From: an uncultured Bacilli bacterium
Lineage (GTDB): Bacteria; Bacillota_I; Bacilli_A; RF39; UBA660
Direction of reading: 5' to 3'
Assembly (NCBI GenBank): GCA_910580185.1
Contig: CAJTWC010000006.1
Span: forward strand, 1-64,000
Length of the DNA stretch: 64,000 nt
The notes beneath the pieces were generated by a model that saw nothing but the letters and a program-made list of their open reading frames with translations, did not search any database and was not told where the DNA came from. Below are positions 1 to 8,306 of the stretch, piece after piece. The position numbers and the translations under genes are program-made. Within the stretch, counting starts at the first letter, position 1, and each line of letters opens with the position of its first letter.

Positions 1-33
1 TTTTAAATCATATTTTAATAACTTCTTTAACAT
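1..33 (-). CDS. ABC transporter permease, N-terminal start only (runs off window)
   Basis: The minus strand opens an ATG at 33-31 reading MLKKLLKYDLK up to the window edge. This is a typical start for the membrane subunit of a YtrC/ABC-2-like exporter. The ATG overlaps the stop of the ATPase gene by a few bases, so the two are translationally coupled. Only 11 residues are visible; the assignment rests on position and on this N-terminal pattern. Confidence 0.55.
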   Translation of the reverse strand, partial: MLKKLLKYDLK

Positions 34-722
34 TTAAACATCCTCCTAAATATTTCATCAATAGATGATTTTTCTTTTTCTCTTAACTCATCTGTTGCCT
101 CGTGTAGTTTAACTTCTCCATTATCTATAAATATTACTTCATCTAGTATTCTTTCTATATCTGATATAAGATGGGTTGATATAATTACGCTTGCTCCTTC
201 GCAAAAGTTAGTTAAAATCGTATCTAATATGTAATCTCTTGTTGCAGGATCAACACCACCTAAAGGCTCATCTAAGATATAAAGCTTAGCGTTCCTTGAC
301 ATAACTAGTATTAATTGAAGTTTTTCTCTCATTCCTTTAGACATCTTTGATATTTTCATGTTTATGTCTAAATCTAAGTCTTTTAACAACTTAAGAGCTT
401 TTTCTTTATTAAAGTTATTGTAAAAGTCCTCAAAGTATTTAATGGTATCAATAACTTTCATCTCGGCACTAAAATAGGTTCTTTCTGGTAAGTATGATAT
501 TAATTCCTTTGATTTTATACCTGGCTTATTACCATCGATTAAAACCTTACCACTAGTAGGTGTTAATAAATCATTAACTATTTTTATAAGAGTTGTTTTT
601 CCACTACCATTCTTACCTAAAAGCCCAATTATTTTACCATTTTCTATTTTTAGATTAACGTTTTTTAAAGCTACTTTTTCATCATAGTTTTTACATAAAT
701 TTTTACATTCTAAAATCGTCAT
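27..722 (-). CDS. ABC transporter ATP-binding protein, YtrB-like
   Basis: A 231-residue ABC ATPase that powers an exporter at the cytoplasmic membrane. Visible motifs are Walker A GKNGSGKT (about 36-43), a signature-like MSKGM (near 127), Walker B LYILDEP (near 150) and the switch histidine in STHLISD (near 185). The canonical LSGGQ is altered to MSKGM, which is common in this small-exporter subfamily. It lies 6 bp behind a GntR/YtrA-type repressor and just before a permease start, the usual order of bacterial YtrA-regulated ABC operons. The substrate cannot be told; such operons often respond to cell-wall-active compounds (family knowledge). Confidence 0.88.
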   Translation of the reverse strand: MTILECKNLCKNYDEKVALKNVNLKIENGKIIGLLGKNGSGKTTLIKIVNDLLTPTSGKVLIDGNKPGIKSKELISYLPERTYFSAEMKVIDTIKYFEDFYNNFNKEKALKLLKDLDLDINMKISKMSKGMREKLQLILVMSRNAKLYILDEPLGGVDPATRDYILDTILTNFCEGASVIISTHLISDIERILDEVIFIDNGEVKLHEATDELREKEKSSIDEIFRRMFKC

Positions 723-728
723 ATTATC

Positions 729-1088
729 TTATCCTTCCATATTTTTAAAATATTTTATTATTTCCTCTTTTGTTATCCCTAAACTTTCCATATCGTTTAT
801 TAAGGTACTTACCTTACCTTTTATGATATTATTTTTTATATCATTAATTATCTTTTCATCATTCGTTACAAACTTACCACTTGTACTTTCTGTGTAAATA
901 AGGCCTTCTTCTTCTAATTTCACAAGTGCTCTTTGAACCGTGTTTGGGTTTGCTTTAGCGTTACTTGCAAAATCCCTAACAGATGGTAATTTTTCATTCA
1001 TTTTATATTCACCAGATATTATCTTTAACCTTATTTGCTCTACTAATTGTATGTATATTGGTCTTTCGTTATCAAACGTGAATTTCAA
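729..1088 (-). CDS. GntR-family transcriptional regulator, YtrA subfamily
   Basis: A 119-residue regulator with an N-terminal GntR winged helix (residues about 1-75; RPIYIQLVEQIRLKIISGEY, then SVRDFASNAKANPNTVQRAL as recognition helix) and only a short two-helix C-terminal tail. This is the YtrA architecture, which lacks a large effector domain. It is the first gene of an operon with the ABC ATPase and permease. A perfect inverted repeat just upstream is the likely autoregulatory operator. Length and gene order match known YtrA-type repressors of ABC exporters. The inducer is unknown. Confidence 0.9.
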   Translation of the reverse strand: MKFTFDNERPIYIQLVEQIRLKIISGEYKMNEKLPSVRDFASNAKANPNTVQRALVKLEEEGLIYTESTSGKFVTNDEKIINDIKNNIIKGKVSTLINDMESLGITKEEIIKYFKNMEG

Positions 1089-1103
1089 GCTATCACCTTC
1101 TTA

Positions 1104-1127
1104 ATTGTATTAATCAGTTAATACAAT
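1104..1127. promoter_or_regulatory. Palindromic operator for the GntR regulator
   Basis: Perfect 10-bp arms ATTGTATTAA and TTAATACAAT separated by TCAG, 16 bp upstream of the GntR start codon. GntR-family operators are inverted repeats containing GT...AC, which is present here. Binding would block this operon's own promoter. The match is seen in sequence; binding is inference. Confidence 0.7.
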
Positions 1128-1167
1128 ATTAACATTAAAATATATTATTGTAAATAGTTTTTCAAAC

Positions 1168-1200
1168 AAAAAAAGACTTGATTTAATATCAAGCCTCTTT
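1168..1200 (-). terminator. Rho-independent terminator after the lipoprotein gene
   Basis: On the minus strand a hairpin (CTTGAT/ATCAAG core, extended by AAAGA/TCTTT) is followed by seven T. It lies 6 bp after the lipoprotein stop and separates it from the GntR operon. Confidence 0.7.
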
Positions 1201-1206
1201 ATTTTT

Positions 1207-1638
1207 TTACTTACAAGTATATCCTTCTTTTTCTAATTCTTTTTTAGTAGCATCTTTTGTACCATAGACATCAGTTACGTTTAAATTTTTCTTTTGATCT
1301 TTACTCATCTTTGATAAGTCAAGATTAATTTTAGCTTTTACAACATTACCCTCAGTAGTAATATCTAACTTACCACCATTATCCTTATATTGTTTAAGAT
1401 TTGCTTCTACACTAGATTTAATTAAATCCATTTGTGAAGCATATGCTTCATCAACTTCCGCATCCATCGTAATATCCATTTTTGTTACTTCGTTATTTAC
1501 AAAAGTTGCATTCATCTCCTGATTCATTTTCATTCCTGCTTGTGTTTGACTCATTGTGCAAGTTAAAGTTTCAGTACCACAACCAGTTAAAACAAACATC
1601 ATAACAACTGCTACTAAAGCCATCATAATTTTTTTCAT
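1207..1638 (-). CDS. Small lipoprotein of unknown function
   Basis: A 143-residue protein with a lipoprotein signal (hydrophobic stretch then LTGCG, lipobox cysteine near residue 20), so it should be anchored on the outer face of the membrane. The mature part resembles DUF1307/YehR-type lipoproteins, with a beta-rich domain. It starts with LTCT and ends with the final residues YTCK. The same bracket of two cysteines occurs in the membrane-anchored protein at 22186-22770, which suggests a shared disulfide-closed domain. It is monocistronic with its own terminator. Function is unknown. Confidence 0.8.
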   Translation of the reverse strand: MKKIMMALVAVVMMFVLTGCGTETLTCTMSQTQAGMKMNQEMNATFVNNEVTKMDITMDAEVDEAYASQMDLIKSSVEANLKQYKDNGGKLDITTEGNVVKAKINLDLSKMSKDQKKNLNVTDVYGTKDATKKELEKEGYTCK

Positions 1639-1743
1639 TTTTTCTTATCCTCCTACATCTAAAGTATACTAAATAACATTTTCTTTTTCAACATTTTTGA
1701 CATAATTATGTCAAAAATACATCAATAAATAATATTTAATAAT

Positions 1744-2241
1744 TTAATAACCTTTAACCCCGTCTAATGATTCATCATTTTTAATATAAGTTTCTACTAA
1801 AATATGCCTATACTTTGTTTTACTATCTCTAATATAAATATCTTTTATACCAGCATTTATAATCATTCTTTTACACAAAGCACAAGGATTAGAGTTTTCT
1901 ACATAACTTCCATCTATATAACTTTTGCCAACTAAATACAATATAGAATCTATCATCTCGTTTCTTGATGCACTTATAATTGCGTTTTGTTCTGCATGAA
2001 CACTCCTACATAGTTCATATCTTTCACCTCTTGGGACATCAAGTTTTTCTCTAATACAATATTTTAAATCACAGCAATTCTTTCTTCCTCTTGGCGCACC
2101 AACGTAACCCGTTGATATAACTTCATCGTTTTTTACTATTATAGCACCATAGTTTCTTCTTAAACAGGTACCTCTTTGAATTACCGTTTCTGCTATATCT
2201 AAATAATAATTTATCTTATCAATTCTTTCTTCTTTTTTCAT
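1744..2241 (-). CDS. dCMP deaminase / ComEB-like cytidine deaminase
   Basis: A 165-residue zinc-dependent deaminase converting dCMP to dUMP for thymidylate synthesis. The zinc site is seen as HAEQNAI (catalytic His-Ala-Glu) and PCALCKR (PCxxC). Length and the N-terminal CxxxxGAII segment fit the ComEB/dCMP deaminase family. The next gene upstream on the same strand is an RdgB-type pyrophosphatase, followed by a deoxyribosyltransferase-like gene, so this belongs to a nucleotide salvage and clean-up cluster. The RBS is weak (GAAAGG about 13 bases upstream), so translation may depend on coupling to rdgB. Confidence 0.88.
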   Translation of the reverse strand: MKKEERIDKINYYLDIAETVIQRGTCLRRNYGAIIVKNDEVISTGYVGAPRGRKNCCDLKYCIREKLDVPRGERYELCRSVHAEQNAIISASRNEMIDSILYLVGKSYIDGSYVENSNPCALCKRMIINAGIKDIYIRDSKTKYRHILVETYIKNDESLDGVKGY

Positions 2242-2263
2242 AAAATACCAAACTACCTTTCAA

Positions 2264-2766
2264 TTAAAATAAGCATATATTTTTTAACATTTCTTGTAAA
2301 GCTCTTGACCTATGAGAAACCGAGTTTTTCTCTTCTTCTGTTATTTTACTATCGGTCTTACCAACAAATGATTTATATTCACCATTTGGATAATAAAGAA
2401 TAATATTACAAATAAAATAAACCGATTTATCCTTACCTTTAAGTTCTTTTAAAAGTTTATCTCGGCTAGCTTGATCATTATGATTTCCTGCATACCTTGC
2501 ACTATATACTCCAGGAGCATCATTTAATGAATCAACACATAAACCGCTATCTTCTGCCATAACAATATATTCTAAATTCTTTTCTTTTAAATAATTATGA
2601 ATGGTTTTTGCTTTAATAAGAGCATTTTCTTCAAATGTTTTTCCATCTTCTACTATATCATCATAAAAATCAATATCATTTAAAGTTAATATGTTATAAT
2701 TGGTTAATATTTTTTTATCTCCTTTATCTTATGTTTATTATTTGATGCAACTACTATTGTTTTCAT
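2264..2766 (-). pseudogene. RdgB/HAM1 non-canonical purine NTP pyrophosphatase, frameshifted
   Basis: A strong RBS (GGAGG) precedes an ATG at 2766 that encodes MKTIVVASNNKHKIKEI, the classic N-terminus of the ITP/XTP pyrophosphatase family. The frame breaks in a run of seven A (2710-2716); one more A would restore KEIKKILTNYN and continue to the C-terminal half MAEDSGLCVDS...YSARYAG...HRSRALQ. The rejoined product is about 167 residues, short but with the catalytic MAEDSGL and the SHRSRAL end. Either the gene is inactivated, it is rescued by slippage on the A-run, or the consensus lost one base. Confidence 0.85.
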
Positions 2767-2790
2767 AATTTATCCTCCATATCTAGGTTA

Positions 2791-3168
2791 TCAATTTTTT
2801 ATCATAAAATTTTCTGTTATATACCTATCTATTTTATCAATTAAGTCTTTATCATTGGAATAGATTAGTGTATCTGCCTTTATATATTTTAAAGATGAAG
2901 TTACCTTAGCAGTATCTTTATGAATAAATAATATTTTTTTATTAGCTGCCTCAGCCCTTCCTATCTCTATTCCAAGTCCTATTGCTGGATAAGAAACCTC
3001 TGCAATAAAAAGATCACTATCATTTATAACCTCTTTAGAATTAAAAACCTTATCTAATAAATGTGGCAATATAAATTCTATTTTTTTATATAGCTTGGAC
3101 TCTAATATTGGTTTATATAATTCATTTTTATAATCGTATTCTCTAGAATGAGCAACATATATTTTCAT
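2791..3168 (-). CDS. Nucleoside 2-deoxyribosyltransferase-like protein
   Basis: About 125 residues. Start chosen at MKIYVAHS (3168), which sits 9 bases from AAAGGAG; a second ATG two codons upstream is too close to it. The fold signature is seen as MKIYVAHS at the N-terminus and DLFIAEVSYPAIGLGIEIGR in the middle, matching the D-x-hh-E-S-PS-G-E-G pattern of nucleoside 2-deoxyribosyltransferases and relatives (such as 5'-deoxynucleotide N-hydrolases). The catalytic Glu is probably the one in GIEIG. With dCMP deaminase, RdgB and NUDIX beside it, a role in nucleotide salvage or sanitising is likely. The exact substrate is unknown. It ends in TGA followed directly by TAA. Confidence 0.7.
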   Translation of the reverse strand: MKIYVAHSREYDYKNELYKPILESKLYKKIEFILPHLLDKVFNSKEVINDSDLFIAEVSYPAIGLGIEIGRAEAANKKILFIHKDTAKVTSSLKYIKADTLIYSNDKDLIDKIDRYITENFMIKN

Positions 3169-3219
3169 ATCCATTTCTCCTTTATAATAAATTTAACTTT
3201 TTCATATACTCCTATAATT

Positions 3220-3697
3220 TTATTTATCCAACATATTCATTGCTTCTTCTAAAATATCACCAAATTTTTCTATATAATTTCTAGTATGATCAGTCATATT
3301 ACTAGGTAAATCGCTTACGTTAAACCACTCTAATTTAGTAGACTCATAATCATTTACCATTAAAGTGCCATGATATTTTTTTACTACGTATATTGCGGTT
3401 ATATCATATAGTTTATCTCCGTTTGGATACTCTCTATAAGTATCTTTTCCAGATAATACCTTTACCATTTGTAATTCATCTATATCAAGGTTAGTTTCTT
3501 CTTTTAATTCTCTTTTAGCTGTTTGTTCAAAACTTTCTCCAAGTTCCATTGCACCACCTGGAAACCCCCACTTACCATAATCAGTTCTAAGTTGCATAAG
3601 TATTTGCTTTTTTTCGTTAAACACTAATAAGCCTACCCCCAGCAGTAAGTATCGGATTATGTCCAACATACTTTCTTAAATCTTTTATATAACTCAT
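3220..3697 (-). pseudogene. NUDIX hydrolase (YjhB-like), frameshifted near its start
   Basis: AGGAGG sits 6 bases before an ATG at 3697 that encodes MSYIKDLRKYVGHNPILTAG, the standard opening of this NUDIX subfamily. Frame is lost in a run of five G (near 3635-3639); four G would rejoin it to VGLLVFNEKKQ. The remaining frame carries a full NUDIX box (GAMELGE...RELKEET, last G replaced by N), so the catalytic Glu residues are intact. The repaired protein would be about 159 residues. The open frame starting at 3669 has no good RBS and is probably not the native start. Confidence 0.85.
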
Positions 3698-3758
3698 AAT
3701 TTTCCTCCTAATATAATTTTATCATATTAATATATTATTAACAAAATTCTTTTAAACA

Positions 3759-3779
3759 AAAAAAGAGTAACAACAGTTA
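3759..3779 (-). terminator. Terminator overlapping the stop of the small acetyltransferase
   Basis: Minus-strand GTAAC-TGTT-GTTAC followed by TCTTTTTTT; the stem includes the stop codon. Confidence 0.65.
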
Positions 3780-4028
3780 CCTATTTTTATCTAACCACTT
3801 ATTTACATATGAACAACTAGCGGTTACTATTCCTTTTTTTTCCTTTATATAATTTACTGCCTGTTCAACCAACATAGAAGCAATCCCTTGTCCTCTTAAC
3901 GATTCGTCAACAAAAGTATGATATATGTTATATAAATTGTCTTTTTTTTCAAAGTTAATTTCTGCTACTACTTTACCATTACTATCTTTTAAATAAATTC
4001 TATCTTTTTCTTTAATAAAATTCATCAT
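3777..4028 (-). CDS. Small GNAT-type N-acetyltransferase (YidJ/COG2388-like)
   Basis: An 83-residue protein that is nearly all acetyl-CoA-binding core: VDESLRGQGIASMLVEQAV gives the R/Q-x-x-G-x-A pyrophosphate loop near residues 43-52, and CSYVNKWL near the end is typical of the short COG2388 acetyltransferases. The RBS is AGGTGG four bases before ATG ATG. It is probably a cytoplasmic acetyltransferase; its substrate is unknown. It shares an operon orientation with the upstream peptidase E gene (spacing 14 bp). Confidence 0.82.
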   Translation of the reverse strand: MMNFIKEKDRIYLKDSNGKVVAEINFEKKDNLYNIYHTFVDESLRGQGIASMLVEQAVNYIKEKKGIVTASCSYVNKWLDKNR

Positions 4029-4042
4029 AAAACCACCTCATA

Positions 4043-4660
4043 TTAACCTAATATTATTACTTCACCATCTTTTATAGTTTTATATTTTATGTTATTTTTT
4101 TCCATGTATTTTACTGTATCATCTACCATCTTTACGCCAACGTATTCTGATTTATAATGTGGAACTGGAGTAAAATCAAGTAATCCAATTCCTTCATACG
4201 TTACCAAATCATTATTATATACATTTACTGGTTCATCCAAAATATCTAATCCTCTTAAAGTTTTTCCTAATACACACGTTCCCGCGCTTTCTCCAATATA
4301 AAGAATATTATCATTTTCTCTATTATCAATTAAATATTTATCAAAACCACTTAAACCCATTGCTTTTCTTAAAACAAAAACATTGCCACCTCTAACGTAA
4401 ATAGCATTATAATTCTTTATATCATCTACTAGTTTTTCATTATCATAAAAATAATTTCTTAAATCTAATAAAGTAACTTTAAATCCTACATCTTCTAATA
4501 TTTTTACATTATATTTTAATTTATCTTTTTCTTCCTCATCAAAAACTTTATAATCCCTTGAATTAGAAATCATTAATATTTTATTATCATTTTCTTTTAT
4601 CCAATCTTTTAAATAACTAGTATCATTGCCTAATTTATAAGACGATAAATATAGTTTCAT
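4043..4660 (-). CDS. Peptidase E-like serine peptidase (family S51)
   Basis: About 205 residues with start at MKLYLSS (GGAG nine bases upstream). The S51 signature is clear: AIYVRGGNVFVL (dipeptide-binding loop) and the nucleophile serine in YIGESAGTCVLG (G-x-S-A-G). Family members cleave Asp-X dipeptides or act as cyanophycinase-like enzymes in the cytoplasm. Length is slightly under E. coli PepE (229). A small acetyltransferase gene lies 14 bp downstream, probably co-transcribed. Confidence 0.85.
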   Translation of the reverse strand: MKLYLSSYKLGNDTSYLKDWIKENDNKILMISNSRDYKVFDEEEKDKLKYNVKILEDVGFKVTLLDLRNYFYDNEKLVDDIKNYNAIYVRGGNVFVLRKAMGLSGFDKYLIDNRENDNILYIGESAGTCVLGKTLRGLDILDEPVNVYNNDLVTYEGIGLLDFTPVPHYKSEYVGVKMVDDTVKYMEKNNIKYKTIKDGEVIILG

Positions 4661-4712
4661 TTTGATCAACTCCATATTTAGATTATACCATAAAAAGCTT
4701 TAAAGTATTTTA

Positions 4713-5480
4713 TTACCCTAAAGCCACATCCAAAATCATCATAATAACGAACCCTAAAGCCATACCAATGGTTCCTAGTTTTGAAGGTTTTCCTTCTTTT
4801 GTTTCTGGTATTAGCTCTTCTACTACAACATACATCATACAGCCAGCTGCAAAAGATAAGAAATACGGCATAAGTGGTACTATTAAGTTAGTTAATAAAA
4901 TTGTTATAAATGCAAATATTGGTTCAACAATTCCTGATAAAGCTCCATATAAGAACGCTTTTTTCTTAGACATTCCCCCAGCATGAAGTGGTAATGATAT
5001 AATTGAACCTTCCGGAAAATTTTGAATCGCGATTCCTATTGCGAGTGCAAATGCGCCTGCTAAAGTAACAGTAGAATTACCACTTAAATATCCTGCAAAT
5101 ATAACCCCAACAGCCATACCCTCTGGTATGTTATGTAATGTAATTGCTAAAAATAACATACTTTTTTTCTTTACTTCACTTTTTATTTTATTATTTTTTC
5201 TTTTAAAATAAGCTACTAACTTATCAAGAATTAAAAGAAAAAATACTCCCATCAAAAAACCTACAGTTGGAGAAAGCCAAGGTAGTTTACCATTTTCTTC
5301 CGCCATCTCTATTGATGGTATTAATAAAGACCATACACTTGCTGCTATCATAACACCAGATGCAAACCCCAACAATAATTTTTGATATTTATTATTAATA
5401 TTATTCTTAACAAAGAAAACAAGTAACGCACCTAAAATAGTACCTATAAAAGGTATAATAATTCCTAATGCTATATCCAT
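4713..5480 (-). CDS. ZIP-family divalent metal transporter (ZupT-like)
   Basis: A 255-residue membrane protein with about eight hydrophobic segments. The metal-binding helices of the ZIP family are visible as HNIPEGMAVGV (near residues 116-126) and QNFPEGSIISLPLH, plus a conserved VEPIFAF and VEELIPE. These motifs bind Zn/Mn/Fe at the permeation centre. A charged loop rich in Lys (KRKNNKIKSEVKKK) replaces the usual His-rich loop. It probably imports zinc, iron or manganese. It is monocistronic, between the peptidase E gene and phosphoketolase. Confidence 0.9.
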   Translation of the reverse strand: MDIALGIIIPFIGTILGALLVFFVKNNINNKYQKLLLGFASGVMIAASVWSLLIPSIEMAEENGKLPWLSPTVGFLMGVFFLLILDKLVAYFKRKNNKIKSEVKKKSMLFLAITLHNIPEGMAVGVIFAGYLSGNSTVTLAGAFALAIGIAIQNFPEGSIISLPLHAGGMSKKKAFLYGALSGIVEPIFAFITILLTNLIVPLMPYFLSFAAGCMMYVVVEELIPETKEGKPSKLGTIGMALGFVIMMILDVALG

Positions 5481-5554
5481 AAATACACCCCTGATATATT
5501 AAATGTTTATTTAGCATAATGGTGATAGGTATCTTTGGTTTTAAAATATATAAA

Positions 5555-5586
5555 AAACAAGAATGCATATTAGACATTCTCATTTT
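5555..5586 (-). terminator. Terminator after phosphoketolase
   Basis: Minus-strand AGAATG...CATTCT hairpin followed by TGTTTTTT, just after the phosphoketolase stop. Confidence 0.65.
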
Positions 5587-5596
5587 TTATAATTCC

Positions 5597-7903
5597 TTAA
5601 AATTTCCAATTTTTTATTTCATCAATGTCTTCACCAGTTTCAGTTATATAACTAGCATGATATTTTAGCTTATCTGCCATTTCTTTAATAATTACATCCT
5701 TATTAGAAGCATCTAGATTATTAACAGCGTCAATGACCAAGTTAAATCGATCAATTTTATTTTTAACACGCATGTCAAACGCTGTTGTAATGGTTCCCTC
5801 TTCTTGGTATCCATGAACATGTATATTATGATTATGCCTAAAGTAAGTTAACTCATGAATCAAAGTTGGATATCCATGGTATGCAAATATTATTGGCTTA
5901 TCTATGGTAAATAATTCATCATATTCTTCATCACTTAAACTATGAGGATGATTAGTGGTTGAATCAAGTTTCATTAAATCAACCACGTTAATAAATCTAA
6001 CTTTTAAATCAGGTAAGTATTCTTTTAATATTTTTGTTGCAGCGATAGCTTCTATAGTTGGAGTATCACCAGCACAAGCCATAATAATATCAGGATTAGG
6101 ATCGTTACTAACAAAGTCCCATGTACCAATACCTTTTGTACAATGCTCAATTGCCCTATCCATATTAAGCCACTGGTATGATGGATGTTTAGATGCCACT
6201 ATTACGTTGACGTAGTTCTTACTTTTTAAGCAGTGATCCATACATGATAATAAACAATTAGCATCAGGTGGCAAATACATTCTTACAACATCTACCTTTT
6301 TATTAGCAATATGATCTAAGAATCCTGGATCTTGATGAGTAAAACCATTATGGTCTTGTTGCCATACGTTTGATGCAAGCAAGAAGTTTAATGATGATAT
6401 AGGCATTCTCCAGTTTATTTCATTACAAACTTTAAGCCATTTAGCATGTTGTGCAGCCATGGAATCTACTATTCTAATAAATGCTTCGTAACTCGCAAAG
6501 AATCCGTGTCTACCAGTAAGTAAGTATCCTTCAAGCATACCTTCACACATATGTTCTGAAAGCATAGAATCCATTACTCTTCCATCTTTAGACAAATATT
6601 CATCATTTACCTTTACATCCATTTGCCAAGTTCTATTCGTTACATCAAACACATCATATAATCTGTTAGACATAGTTTCGTCTGGTCCAAATATTCTAAA
6701 GTTTTTATTTTCTTTATTTAGTTTAAATACATCCCTAATAAAACTACTTAAAACTAGCATATCTTGTTTTTTAACAGAACCAGGGTAAGGTATATCAACC
6801 GCATAATTAGAAAAATCTGGCATTATTAAATCTTTTCTTAAATACCCACCATTAGTGTATAAACTTGCACCCATTCTTTTACTACCTTTAGGGCAAAAAT
6901 CTTGTAATTCCTTTATTAATGTTCCATTTTCATCAAATAATTCTTCTGGCCTATAGCTTCTAAGCCATTTTTCAAGTAAACCTAAATGTTCTTCTTTTTC
7001 CATAGAAATAGGAACTTGGTGTGCTCTAAATGAACCTTCTATATTTTTACCATCAACCGCTTTAGGTCCAGTCCAACCTTTTGGAGTTCTTAGAATTATC
7101 ATTGGCCATCTAACTTTTTTATTTTCATTAGATTTTTTTATAGTCTTAATATCACTAATTACAGAATCCATCGTTGCCATCATCTTTTTATGCATCAAGA
7201 GTTCTTCCTCACCAGATACTAAATATACCTTATAACCTAATCCATAAAAGAAACTTCCCAATTCTTCATCTGTCATTCTAGAAAATATGGTTGGATTACT
7301 AATTTTATAACCATTTAAGTGAAGTATTGGCAAAACTGCACCATCTGTTTTCTTATTTAAAAATTTAATTCCGTGCCAACTCGTTGCAAGAGGACCTGTT
7401 TCAGCTTCACCATCACCTACTACGCAAGCTGCTATTAAATCAGGGTTATCAAGTACCGCACCAAAAGCATGAGCTAAACTATATCCTAACTCTCCACCTT
7501 CGTGAATAGAACCTGGAGTTTCAGGTGCAACGTGAGAAGGTATTCCTCCTGGAAATGAGAATTGTTTAAACAATCTTTTCATCCCAATTTCATCTTGGGT
7601 GATATTAGGATACTTTTCGGTATAACTTCCTTCTAAATAAGTGTTAGCAACCATAAAATTACCACCATGACCTGGCCCTGATAAATAAATCATGTTTAAA
7701 TCATACTTATTAATTATTCTGTTTAAATGTGTATATATAAAGTTTTGACCTGGAACAGTCCCCCAGTGTCCTACTATTTTCTTTTTTATATCTTCTTTTA
7801 TAAGTGGCCTTTTTAATAATGGATTATCAAGCAAATAAAGTTGGCCTGCTGATAAGTAGTTTACCGCTCTAAAATAACCATCTAATATTTCTAATTCTGT
7901 CAT
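5597..7903 (-). CDS. xfp: Xylulose-5-phosphate/fructose-6-phosphate phosphoketolase
   Basis: A 768-residue thiamine-diphosphate enzyme that splits xylulose-5-P (and often fructose-6-P) with phosphate into acetyl-P and a shorter sugar phosphate. Features: YLSGPGHGG near residue 73, HVAPETPGSIHEGGELGYSL, the ThDP-binding VVGDGEAETGP segment near 160, GPDETMSNR, and the C-terminal SHSL...NHNIHVHGYQEEGTITTAFDM. Length is close to the usual 790-830. It is the key enzyme of heterofermentative or bifid-type sugar breakdown, which implies ATP gain through acetate kinase encoded elsewhere. It is a single transcription unit with its own terminator. Confidence 0.97.
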   Translation of the reverse strand: MTELEILDGYFRAVNYLSAGQLYLLDNPLLKRPLIKEDIKKKIVGHWGTVPGQNFIYTHLNRIINKYDLNMIYLSGPGHGGNFMVANTYLEGSYTEKYPNITQDEIGMKRLFKQFSFPGGIPSHVAPETPGSIHEGGELGYSLAHAFGAVLDNPDLIAACVVGDGEAETGPLATSWHGIKFLNKKTDGAVLPILHLNGYKISNPTIFSRMTDEELGSFFYGLGYKVYLVSGEEELLMHKKMMATMDSVISDIKTIKKSNENKKVRWPMIILRTPKGWTGPKAVDGKNIEGSFRAHQVPISMEKEEHLGLLEKWLRSYRPEELFDENGTLIKELQDFCPKGSKRMGASLYTNGGYLRKDLIMPDFSNYAVDIPYPGSVKKQDMLVLSSFIRDVFKLNKENKNFRIFGPDETMSNRLYDVFDVTNRTWQMDVKVNDEYLSKDGRVMDSMLSEHMCEGMLEGYLLTGRHGFFASYEAFIRIVDSMAAQHAKWLKVCNEINWRMPISSLNFLLASNVWQQDHNGFTHQDPGFLDHIANKKVDVVRMYLPPDANCLLSCMDHCLKSKNYVNVIVASKHPSYQWLNMDRAIEHCTKGIGTWDFVSNDPNPDIIMACAGDTPTIEAIAATKILKEYLPDLKVRFINVVDLMKLDSTTNHPHSLSDEEYDELFTIDKPIIFAYHGYPTLIHELTYFRHNHNIHVHGYQEEGTITTAFDMRVKNKIDRFNLVIDAVNNLDASNKDVIIKEMADKLKYHASYITETGEDIDEIKNWKF

Positions 7904-7956
7904 ATTACCCTTCCCATTCTATTTTTATTCTACCCAAATTATAACACGCATAATAA

Positions 7957-7983
7957 AAAAAGAAAATAGTTTACCTATTTTCC
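7957..7983 (-). terminator. Terminator overlapping the stop of the HipA-partner gene
   Basis: Minus-strand GAAAATAG-GTAAA-CTATTTTC followed by seven T; the loop contains the stop codon of the gene at 7971. Confidence 0.7.
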
Positions 7984-8288
7984 TTAATACTTTTTACTGA
8001 TGCCATTTCCATCACCACATCACCATCATAAAAATCAACTTCTGAACTTAAAGGACACGAATCTTCTAACCTTTCCATTAATTTTTTACCTCGTCTTGAT
8101 TCTAAAAATCTTGAAAAAGAAAGAAAATTATCTACTTGCCACTCTACAAATTCCTTAGGATATAAACCCTCATCTAAACAAGATGGATCTTTTTCTATAT
8201 TAATAGAATTATTCTTCATTTTATTAATCAAATCCTGTGCACCATGCCTTGCTTTCTCTGATAAGTATATTTCTTTTTTAATAAACAT
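7971..8288 (-). CDS. Hypothetical protein paired with a HipA-like kinase
   Basis: 105 residues, no domain I recognise. It looks soluble and mostly helical, with many charged residues (SRFLESRRGKKLMERLEDS). It begins 18 bp after the stop of the HipA-like kinase gene and shares its terminator, so the two form a bicistronic unit. By position it could be a regulator, substrate or antitoxin of the kinase, but the order (kinase first) differs from classical hipBA and no DNA-binding helix-turn-helix is seen. Confidence 0.6.
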   Translation of the reverse strand: MFIKKEIYLSEKARHGAQDLINKMKNNSINIEKDPSCLDEGLYPKEFVEWQVDNFLSFSRFLESRRGKKLMERLEDSCPLSSEVDFYDGDVVMEMASVKSIKENR

Positions 8289-8306
8289 ATATAAAACTTC
8301 CTTTAT

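Noticed and set aside
4768..4986. Plus-strand open frame over the ZIP gene, as an example of many antisense frames (also 16432-17058, 32286-32936, 46013-46315)
   Set aside because: They lie wholly inside convincing minus-strand genes, have no RBS or recognisable domains, and reflect AT-rich codon bias.
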